NCBI RefSeq assembly: GCF_000720175.1
Contig: NZ_JOIX01000083.1
Coordinates: forward strand, 1-31,929
DNA from: Streptomyces sp. NRRL S-337
Lineage (GTDB): Bacteria; Actinomycetota; Actinomycetes; Streptomycetales; Streptomycetaceae
Length of the DNA: 31,929 nucleotides
Reading direction: 5' to 3'
In this document: positions 26,148-31,929 of the stretch, one piece after another
Layout: each line of letters starts with the position of its first letter
How positions within the stretch are numbered: the stretch's first letter is position 1
Notes under the pieces: generated by a model
Told to the model about the DNA's origin: nothing
What the model saw: the letters and a program-made list of their open reading frames with translations, nothing else
Database searches by the model: none
Program-made: the position numbers and the translations under genes

Positions 26148-26789
26148 ATGGCCACCTACACACTTCCTGAACTTCCGTACGACTACGCGGCGCTGGCACC
26201 GGTCATCAGCCCCGAGATCATCGAGCTGCACCACGACAAGCACCACGCGGCCTACGTCAAGGGCGCGAACGACACCCTGGAGCAGCTCGCCGAGGCCCGC
26301 GACAAGGACCAGTGGGGCAGTATCAACGGCCTGGAGAAGAACCTCGCGTTCCACCTCTCCGGCCACATCCTGCACAGCATCTACTGGCACAACATGACCG
26401 GTGACGGCGGCGGTGAGCCGCTGGAGAAGGACGGTGTGGGCGAGCTCGCCGACGCGATCGCCGAGTCCTTCGGCTCGTTCGCCAAGTTCAAGACGCAGCT
26501 GTCGAAGGCCGCGGCGACCACCCAGGGCTCCGGCTGGGGCGTGCTGGCCTACGAGCCGGTCACCGGCCGGCTGATCGTCGAGCAGGTCTACGACCACCAG
26601 GGCAACGTCGGCCAGGGCTCGGTGCCGATCCTGGTCTTCGACGCCTGGGAGCACGCCTTCTACCTGCAGTACAAGAACCAGAAGGTGGACTTCATCGAGG
26701 CCATGTGGCGGGTCGTGAACTGGCAGGACGTGGCCAAGCGGTACGCGTCGGCCAAGGAGCGCGCCCACAACCTACTGCTCGCGCCGTAA
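26148..26789 (+). CDS. sodF: Superoxide dismutase [Fe], cytoplasmic
   Basis: The enzyme converts superoxide to oxygen and hydrogen peroxide. The 213-residue protein has the Fe/Mn-SOD ligands His28 (ELHHDKHH), His76 (HILHSIYW), and Asp and His in the signature DAWEHAFY. The segment YDHQGN matches the mycobacterial Fe-SOD loop. The ATG at 26148 has GGAGG 10 bp upstream; the longer frame upstream includes the promoter and is rejected. In Streptomyces this Fe enzyme is made when nickel is scarce, replacing the Ni enzyme SodN, so sodN should exist elsewhere in the genome. It is a single gene ending at a strong hairpin. Confidence 0.96.
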   Translation: MATYTLPELPYDYAALAPVISPEIIELHHDKHHAAYVKGANDTLEQLAEARDKDQWGSINGLEKNLAFHLSGHILHSIYWHNMTGDGGGEPLEKDGVGELADAIAESFGSFAKFKTQLSKAAATTQGSGWGVLAYEPVTGRLIVEQVYDHQGNVGQGSVPILVFDAWEHAFYLQYKNQKVDFIEAMWRVVNWQDVAKRYASAKERAHNLLLAP

Positions 26790-26851
26790 CACCCCGCAGG
26801 CGTCCTGCCTCGTGATCGTCTTCTCACCCTTCACCCGGCAGGCGGAAGAAC

Positions 26852-26890
26852 GGAGCGCCCCCGCACGTCCGATACGTGCGGGGGCGCTCC
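26852..26890. terminator. Bidirectional terminator between sodF and the Rv2466c-like gene
   Basis: A perfect 17-bp stem (arms 26852-26868 and 26874-26890, beginning GGAGCGCCCCCGCACGT) with loop CCGAT sits between convergent genes, 62 bp after sodF and 21 bp after the other stop. Confidence 0.9.
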
Positions 26891-26911
26891 CATGGGTGCG
26901 GGCGACCGCGC

Positions 26912-27556
26912 TCAGTCGAAGATGGGGCCCTGGGTGCGGGTCCGCTTGATCTCGTAGAAGCCGGGGATGGACGCCACCATCAGCGTGCCGTCCCAGAGCT
27001 TCGCGGCGTCCTCGCCCTTGGGGGCGGGGGTGACGACCGGGCCGAAGAAGGCGATCTGCTCGCCGTCGGAGCCGGGCACGGCGATGACCGGGGTGCCGAC
27101 CTCCTGGCCGACCAGGTCGATGCCCGCCTTGTGGGAGGCGCGCAGCTCCTTGTCGTAGGTGTCCTTGTCGGCGTACTCGATCAGCTCGGCGGGCAGGCCC
27201 GCGTCGTCGAGGGCGGCGGCGATGCTCTCGCGGGTCACCCCGAGGCCCTCGTTGTGGAAGCGGGTGCCGAGCGCGGTGTAGAGCCGGCCGACGGCCTCGT
27301 CGCCGTGCAGCTGCTGCGCGGCGATCACCACACGGACCGGGCCCCACGCCTTGCCTCCGGGGCGCATGTTCTCGGCGTACTCCTCGGGCAGCGTGTCGAG
27401 CTTGTCCTCGTTGAGCACCGCCAGGCTCATCACGTGCCAGCGCACCTCCACCGGGCGGACCTTCTCCACCTCCAGCATCCAGCGGGAGGTCATCCAGGCC
27501 CAGGGGCACAGCGGGTCGAACCAGAAGTCTGCCGGGGTCTTCGGGGTGTCGGACAC
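26912..27556 (-). CDS. DsbA-family protein, Rv2466c-like (mycothiol-dependent nitroreductase family)
   Basis: The 214-residue cytoplasmic thioredoxin-fold protein closely follows M. tuberculosis Rv2466c, a mycothiol-linked reductase that activates nitro-drugs: FWFDPLCPWAWMTSRW at about 11-25, HVMSLAVLNEDKLD, AWGPVRVVIAAQQLHG, VGQEVGTPVIAV (with the cis-proline) and a final FYEIKRTRTQGPIFD. The active site reads C17-P-W-A20, whereas the mycobacterial enzyme has CPWC (from memory), so only one cysteine remains and chemistry would have to be monothiol. No signal peptide is seen. GTG at 27556 has AGGAG upstream. It lies beside pepN in divergent orientation, as in M. tuberculosis. Confidence 0.93.
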   Translation of the reverse strand: MSDTPKTPADFWFDPLCPWAWMTSRWMLEVEKVRPVEVRWHVMSLAVLNEDKLDTLPEEYAENMRPGGKAWGPVRVVIAAQQLHGDEAVGRLYTALGTRFHNEGLGVTRESIAAALDDAGLPAELIEYADKDTYDKELRASHKAGIDLVGQEVGTPVIAVPGSDGEQIAFFGPVVTPAPKGEDAAKLWDGTLMVASIPGFYEIKRTRTQGPIFD

Positions 27557-27680
27557 GTCGTCGTCTCCTCATGAGAGCGGTGGGTATCTGTGGTGTTCTG
27601 CCGCGGACGGTTCAACCGCGGGTGGGCGTGCCATGATTCCCCGTGTTCGATATTCGAGACGAGGACGAGGGAGTCACGTC
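27557..27680. promoter_or_regulatory. Divergent promoter region, Rv2466c-like gene / pepN
   Basis: The 124 bp hold an inverted repeat CGGTT-C-AACCG (27608-27618) flanked by two CCGCGG sites, and TCGA-TAT-TCGA at 27648-27658 nearer pepN. The two could be operator and promoter parts. No known motif is recognised. Confidence 0.4.
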
Positions 27681-30284
27681 GTGCCAGGTGAGAATCTGTC
27701 CCGGGACGAGGCACGTCAGCGGGGCCGGCTGCTGAGCGTCGACGCCTACGACGTGGCGCTGGACGTCCGCTCAGCGGTCGCCGAGCCGGACGCCGCGGCC
27801 ACGTTCCGGTCGCGCACGACGATCCGCTTCCGCTGCGCCGAGCCGGGCGCCGCCACCTTCGCCGACCTGCTGGCGCCGGAGGTCACCTCGGTCACCCTCA
27901 ACGGCCGGGAGCTGGACCCCTCCGAGGTCTTCGACGGCAGCCGGATCGCCCTGGACGGCCTGGCCGCCGAGAACACCCTCGTCGTCGACGCGCAGTGCGC
28001 CTACAGCCGGACCGGCGAGGGCCTGCACCGCTTCATGGACCCCGAGGACGGCGAGGTCTACCTCTACACCCAGTACGAACCGGCCGACGCCCGCCGGGTC
28101 TTCGCCAATTTCGAACAGCCGGACCTGAAGGCGCCGTTCACCTTCGAGGTGACCGCCCCCGAGGGATGGGTGGTCCTGAGCAACGGCGCGCAGGAGGGAG
28201 CGGCCGAGGGAGGGGTGCACCGGTTCGCGGTGACCCAGCCGATCTCCACCTACATCACGGCCGTGGTCGCCGGGCCGTACCACTACGTCTCCGACAGCTA
28301 CCACCGCACCTTCGACGACGGCACCGAGCTGGAGATCCCGCTGGGCGCGCTCTGCCGCAAGGGCCTGGCCAAGCACTTCGACGCGGACGACGTCTTCACC
28401 GTCACCAAGCAGGGCCTGGACTTCTTCCACGACCACTTCGACTTCCCGTACCCCTTCGGGAAGTACGACACCGCGTTCGTGCCCGAGTACAACCTCGGCG
28501 CGATGGAGAACCCGGGCTGCGTCACCTTCCGCGAGGAGTTCATCTTCCGCGGCAAGGTCACCGAGGCGTCCTACGAGCGGCGCGCCAACGTCATCCTGCA
28601 CGAGATGGCGCACATGTGGTTCGGCGACCTGGTGACCATGCAGTGGTGGGACGACCTGTGGCTCAAGGAGTCCTACGCGGACTTCATGGGCGCCTTCGCG
28701 CTGGTGGGGGCCACCCGGTTCGCGAACGGCTGGATCACCTTCGCCAACCGCCGCAAGGCCTGGGCGTACCGCGCCGACCAGTTGCCGTCCACCCACCCGG
28801 TCACCGCCGACATCCGTGACCTGGAGGACGCCAAGCTCAACTTCGACGGCATCACCTACGCCAAGGGCGCCGCGGTGCTCAAGCAACTGGTGGCGTACGT
28901 GGGGCAGGAGGCGTTCCTGGAGGGCGCCCGGCGCTACTTCAAGCGCCACGCGTACGGCAACACCCGGCTCGCGGACCTCCTGGCCGTACTGGAGGAGACC
29001 TCGGGCCGCGACATGGCGGCCTGGTCGCGGGCCTGGCTGGAGACCGCGGGCGTCAACTCCCTCACCCCGGAGGTGCTTTACGACGCCGAGGGGCGGATCG
29101 CGGAGCTGGCCGTCCACCAGGAGGCGGCGCCCGAGCAGCCGGAACTGCGGCCGCACCGGGTCGCGGTGGGCCTCTACCGCCGGCAGGACGCCTCGTCCGG
29201 CAGCGGCCACCCGGCGCTGGTGCGGTACGCCCGGGCCGAGGTGGACGTCGCCGGGCCGCGGACGGCCGTACCGGAACTGGCCGGCGCCGAGCGGCCCGAG
29301 CTGGTCCTGGTCAACGACGACGACCTGACGTACTGCAAGGTCCGCTTCGACGCGGACTCGCTGGCGACGCTGCGGGGCCGGCTCGGCGAGCTGACCGACC
29401 CGATGGCGCGGGCGCTGTGCTGGGCCGCGCTGTGGGGGCTGACCCGCGACGGGCTGCTGCCGGCCCGGGACTACCTGGGCCTGGTGCGGCGGTTCGCCGG
29501 CCGGGAGACCGACATCGGCGTACTGCAGTCGCTGCACGGGCAGGCCCAGGCGGCGCTGGAGCAGTACACCGCGCCGGACCACAAGGAGGCCGCCGGGCGC
29601 GAGCTGGCCGAGGGCGCGCTGGTGGAGCTGCGGCGGGCCGAACCGGGCAGCGGCCACCAGCTGTCCTGGGTGCGGCACTTCGCCGCGGTGGCCTCCGCGC
29701 CCGCGGACCTCGCGCTGCTCCAGGGGCTGCTCGACGGCACCGAGACCCTCGACGGGCTGGAGGTGGACCAGGAGCTCCGCTGGGCGCTGCTGGCGCCGCT
29801 GGCCGCGCACGGGGTGGCGGACGAGGCGGTGATCGCCGCGGAGCTGGCGCGCGACGACACCGCGTCGGGCAAGCGCCACCAGGTCCGGTGCCTGGCGGCC
29901 CGTCCGTCGGCGGAGGTCAAGGAGCAGGCGTGGGCGGACGTGGTGGAGTCCGACGCGCTGTCCAACGCCCTGGTGGAGGCGACCATCGCCGGGTTCGCAC
30001 AGCCGGACCAGCGGGAGCTGCTGGCGCCGTTCGCCCCGCGCTACTTCGCCGCGATCGAGCGGGTGTGGCGCGAGCGGTCCATCGAGATCGCGATGGACGT
30101 GGTGCGCGGGCTGTTCCCGGCCTGGCTGGTGGAGCACGCCACCCTGGAGGCGGCGGACGGCTGGCTGGACGGGCATCCGCAGGCCGCGCCCGCGCTGCGC
30201 CGGATCGTGCTGGAGGAGCGGGACGACCTGGCCCGGGCGCTGCGCGCACAGGCTTGTGACGAGGCGGCCGGGGCGAGGCCGTAA
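27681..30284 (+). CDS. pepN: Aminopeptidase N (M1 zinc metallopeptidase)
   Basis: PepN removes N-terminal residues from peptides in the last steps of protein turnover. The 867-residue protein has the N-terminal beta domain, the exopeptidase motif G-A-M-E-N (273-277), the zinc site HEMAH (307-311) with the third ligand Glu330 (LKESYADF), and a large helical ERAP1-like C-terminal domain. No signal peptide is seen, so it should be cytoplasmic. The GTG at 27681 gives MPGENLSRDEAR, the usual Streptomyces start, with GAGGGAG about 7 bp upstream; the open frame runs further back across the promoter and into the neighbouring gene and is not used. No clear terminator follows. Confidence 0.96.
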   Translation: MPGENLSRDEARQRGRLLSVDAYDVALDVRSAVAEPDAAATFRSRTTIRFRCAEPGAATFADLLAPEVTSVTLNGRELDPSEVFDGSRIALDGLAAENTLVVDAQCAYSRTGEGLHRFMDPEDGEVYLYTQYEPADARRVFANFEQPDLKAPFTFEVTAPEGWVVLSNGAQEGAAEGGVHRFAVTQPISTYITAVVAGPYHYVSDSYHRTFDDGTELEIPLGALCRKGLAKHFDADDVFTVTKQGLDFFHDHFDFPYPFGKYDTAFVPEYNLGAMENPGCVTFREEFIFRGKVTEASYERRANVILHEMAHMWFGDLVTMQWWDDLWLKESYADFMGAFALVGATRFANGWITFANRRKAWAYRADQLPSTHPVTADIRDLEDAKLNFDGITYAKGAAVLKQLVAYVGQEAFLEGARRYFKRHAYGNTRLADLLAVLEETSGRDMAAWSRAWLETAGVNSLTPEVLYDAEGRIAELAVHQEAAPEQPELRPHRVAVGLYRRQDASSGSGHPALVRYARAEVDVAGPRTAVPELAGAERPELVLVNDDDLTYCKVRFDADSLATLRGRLGELTDPMARALCWAALWGLTRDGLLPARDYLGLVRRFAGRETDIGVLQSLHGQAQAALEQYTAPDHKEAAGRELAEGALVELRRAEPGSGHQLSWVRHFAAVASAPADLALLQGLLDGTETLDGLEVDQELRWALLAPLAAHGVADEAVIAAELARDDTASGKRHQVRCLAARPSAEVKEQAWADVVESDALSNALVEATIAGFAQPDQRELLAPFAPRYFAAIERVWRERSIEIAMDVVRGLFPAWLVEHATLEAADGWLDGHPQAAPALRRIVLEERDDLARALRAQACDEAAGARP

Positions 30285-30408
30285 CCTCCCGGCCGACCAG
30301 CCCTTCTCGGCAGTCGAACGCCCGTACTTTAGCCCAGGATTGTCCGGTTCCTGGCACGGGCGTGTAACAGCGGTTAGGGGGCGGAGCGGGCGCGGGAATC
30401 GCCACGGC

Positions 30409-31428
30409 ATGAACCACGACACCCCGCTCTCCCCCCTTCCCCTCCGTCACCTCGCCGATGTCCGCTGCAAGGTACTGACCACCCGTCAGCTCCGGCAGCA
30501 CGGCGTGACAGCGGCCGAGACGACCGAGCGCTGCCGCCCCGGCGGCTGCTGGCAACAGGTGCTCCCCGGCATCTATCTGCTCCATCCCGGGCCGCCCACC
30601 AGCGAGGAACGGCTGCACGCGGTGCTGCTGTACGCCAGCCACCGGGGGCCGACGGTGCCCCGGCAGGGCTCGGCCGACGCCCCCGCCGAGGCGATGATCA
30701 CCGGCCTGGCGGCGCTCGCCCTGCACGGCTTCACGGAGACGCCGCCGCTGCTCTCCCTGGACCGCATCGAGGTGCTGGTCGCCCGCACCCGGCGGCTGCG
30801 CTCGACCGGCTTCGCGCAGATCGTCCGGTCCGCGGAGCTGCCGGTGCCGCAGCAGGTCACCGGCGTGCCGACCGCACCGGTCGCGCGCGCCCTGGCCGAC
30901 GCGGTCGCCGGGCTCACCGACGCCTCGGCGGTGCGCCGGCTGCTGACCGAGGCGGTGCGCGGCGGGCACTGCGAGACGCCGGTGGTGGTGCGCGAGCTGA
31001 GCCGGGCCCGGCTGCTGACCCGGCCGCACGTGGTGGACGCGGTCGACACCTTGCTCGCCGAGGGCCGGGCGCAGGCCGAACAGTGGCTGTACGCGATGGT
31101 GCGCGACCACGACCTGCCGGACCCGCTGTGGAACGTCGACCTGCGGCTGCCGGGCGGGCCGCTCCTGGGCGGGGTGGACGCCTTCTGGCCCGAGCACGGG
31201 GTGGCCCTGGAGATCGACACCCGCGCGCCACGCCCCGAGGAGGACCCGCTGCACTCGGCCTTCGACCAGAAGCGCGAACACCTGGAGCGCCTCGGCATCA
31301 CCATCGTCCGCTGCCTCCCCCGCACCCTCCGCGAGGCCCCCGCCCAGCAGGCCACCGTCGTCCGCACCGCCCTCATGGCCTCCCCGGACCGCGAACCGGT
31401 CGCGTACGTGGTGGCCCTGCCCCGCTGA
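30409..31428 (+). CDS. AbiEi-like / DUF559-type protein (winged helix plus endonuclease-like C terminus)
   Basis: The 339-residue protein resembles a widespread actinobacterial group. Its N-terminal third has the AbiEi-type winged-helix pattern (VLTTRQLRQHGVTAAETTERCRPGGCWQQVLPGIYLL, then AMITGLAALALHGF). The C-terminal ~110 residues look like the Vsr-related DUF559 fold: LLGGVDAFWPEHGVALEIDTR gives the D...E-x-D core of PD-(D/E)XK nucleases, followed by FDQKREHLERLGITIVRC. Although some relatives are annotated as toxin-antitoxin antitoxins, no AbiEii-like nucleotidyltransferase partner is present, and this group is usually solitary. ATG at 30409 has only a weak GCGGG upstream; the frame is open before it. 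Function is unknown. It ends the gene-dense part of the window. Confidence 0.75.
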   Translation: MNHDTPLSPLPLRHLADVRCKVLTTRQLRQHGVTAAETTERCRPGGCWQQVLPGIYLLHPGPPTSEERLHAVLLYASHRGPTVPRQGSADAPAEAMITGLAALALHGFTETPPLLSLDRIEVLVARTRRLRSTGFAQIVRSAELPVPQQVTGVPTAPVARALADAVAGLTDASAVRRLLTEAVRGGHCETPVVVRELSRARLLTRPHVVDAVDTLLAEGRAQAEQWLYAMVRDHDLPDPLWNVDLRLPGGPLLGGVDAFWPEHGVALEIDTRAPRPEEDPLHSAFDQKREHLERLGITIVRCLPRTLREAPAQQATVVRTALMASPDREPVAYVVALPR

Positions 31429-31563
31429 GGGCCCGCTCCGGCCGCACATCTCCTACGGCCCATACAGCTCATACAGCTCATACATCCGATAAGGCTCATA
31501 CGGCCGAACTCACGGCCCCCCGACCGCGCTTCCGGTACGGCCGCGGGCAGGTACGGCCGCGGG
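31429..31563. other. Intergenic, short CTCATACA repeats
   Basis: The first ~70 bp contain repeated CATACAGCT/CATACATCC/CATACGGCC units at 8-10 bp intervals. No gene is seen. The whole stretch from 31429 to the right edge (501 bp) lacks a convincing gene. Confidence 0.4.
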
Positions 31564-31664
31564 CCAGGTCCCTCCCCGGCCCAGGTCCCTCCCCGGCTCA
31601 GGTCCCTCCCGGGCCAGGTCCCTCCCCGGCCCAGGTCCGTCCCCGGGCCAGGTCCGTCCCCAGC
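31564..31664. repeat. Six tandem ~17-bp units (minisatellite)
   Basis: The unit CCAGGTCCCTCCCCGGC is repeated six times (starts at 31564, 31581, 31598, 31614, 31631, 31648) with one 16-bp copy and T/G changes in the last two copies. There are no unique spacers, so it is not a CRISPR array. Two CCGCGGAATGC copies follow at 31664-31674 and 31705-31715. Confidence 0.85.
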
Positions 31665-31833
31665 CGCGGAATGCCCGCCCCGGCCTGCCTCGTTGCGTCG
31701 CCGACCGCGGAATGCGCGCCTCGCCCTGCCCCTACTCGTTTACGTCCCGCTCCCCGGAATACCGCTCCACCCCGCCTCGTTGTGGCCCCGCAGGGGGTGC
31801 TCGCGACCCTTAGCGGATCCGTTCGACCAGCCC

Positions 31834-31929
31834 CTAGTACTGCAACCGCATGTGGTGTGACCGTGTGGGCTGGGGCTCGTTGGTGTGACTGTGTGAGAAG
31901 TCGCTGACGGTTGAGCAGATCGATTCGTG
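31834..31929 (+). mobile_element. Possible left edge of an insertion sequence, cut by the window
   Basis: From CTAGTACTGCAACCG at 31834 the base composition changes to T/G-rich (GTGTGACCGTGTGGGC...), and the last codons in one frame read LTVEQIDS, which resembles the start of some actinobacterial transposases. The rest lies beyond the window, so neither terminal repeat nor transposase can be confirmed. Confidence 0.25.

Noticed and set aside
30409..31428. Complete toxin-antitoxin or phage-defence operon
   Set aside because: Only one gene; no AbiEii-like nucleotidyltransferase or other partner on either side.
31564..31664. CRISPR-like array
   Set aside because: The units are contiguous with no unique spacers, so this is a minisatellite.

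Overview
The window is typical Streptomyces chromosome: very high G+C, G/C at third codon positions, TANNNT -10 boxes and many GTG starts. From memory, the backbone matches both the S. coelicolor folC-valS-clpX-clpP-tig region and the M. tuberculosis block Rv2445c-Rv2467: (ndk)-DUF4233-folC-valS-clpX-clpP2-clpP1-tig-nei-rpiB-DsbA-like nitroreductase-pepN, with pepN on the opposite strand. Most of the window is therefore an old actinobacterial housekeeping block with lineage-specific genes inserted between its members.

Layout. 1-195: repeat-bearing stretch, probably the upstream region of ndk, which would lie off the left edge. 196-2045: DUF4233 membrane protein and folC (minus strand). 2135-5087: an inserted pair, a class B penicillin-binding protein (minus) and a divergent multi-pass glycosyltransferase-like protein (plus), whose end overlaps valS. 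5053-7674: valS. 7838-8776: Pro/Gln/Tyr-rich single-pass membrane protein. 8887-13369: clpX, clpP2, clpP1 and tig, all on the minus strand, with a ClgR-type operator upstream of clpP1. 13601-13963: tRNA-Pro(UGG) and tRNA-Gly(UCC). 14072-18548: ArsC/Spx-like protein, tiny two-helix membrane protein, acyltransferase, ABC ATPase without a permease, and membrane SpoIIE/PP2C phosphatase. 18707-20133: nei-type DNA glycosylase and rpiB. 20355-25936: three paralogous amino acid permeases, with bioY between the first and second. 26148-30284: sodF with a Nur-type nickel operator, an Rv2466c-like thioredoxin-fold protein, and pepN. 30409-31428: DUF559/AbiEi-like protein. The right end holds a minisatellite and possibly the edge of an insertion sequence.

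Together the genes cover protein quality control (trigger factor, ClpP1P2, ClpX), folate and translation (FolC, ValRS, tRNAs), cell-envelope work (PBP, GT-like protein, acyltransferase), import (permeases, BioY) and redox or DNA repair (SodF, Rv2466c-like, Nei). I found no CRISPR array, biosynthetic cluster, prophage or clear multi-gene defence system. The most unusual items are an in-frame palindromic insertion in the DNA glycosylase, the PBP/GT pair wedged between folC and valS with the valS terminator lying inside the GT reading frame, an ABC ATPase lacking its permease, a CPWA (not CPWC) active site in the Rv2466c homologue, and an 11-bp direct repeat upstream of the PBP. Family and ortholog assignments are from memory and motif reading; no search was run.
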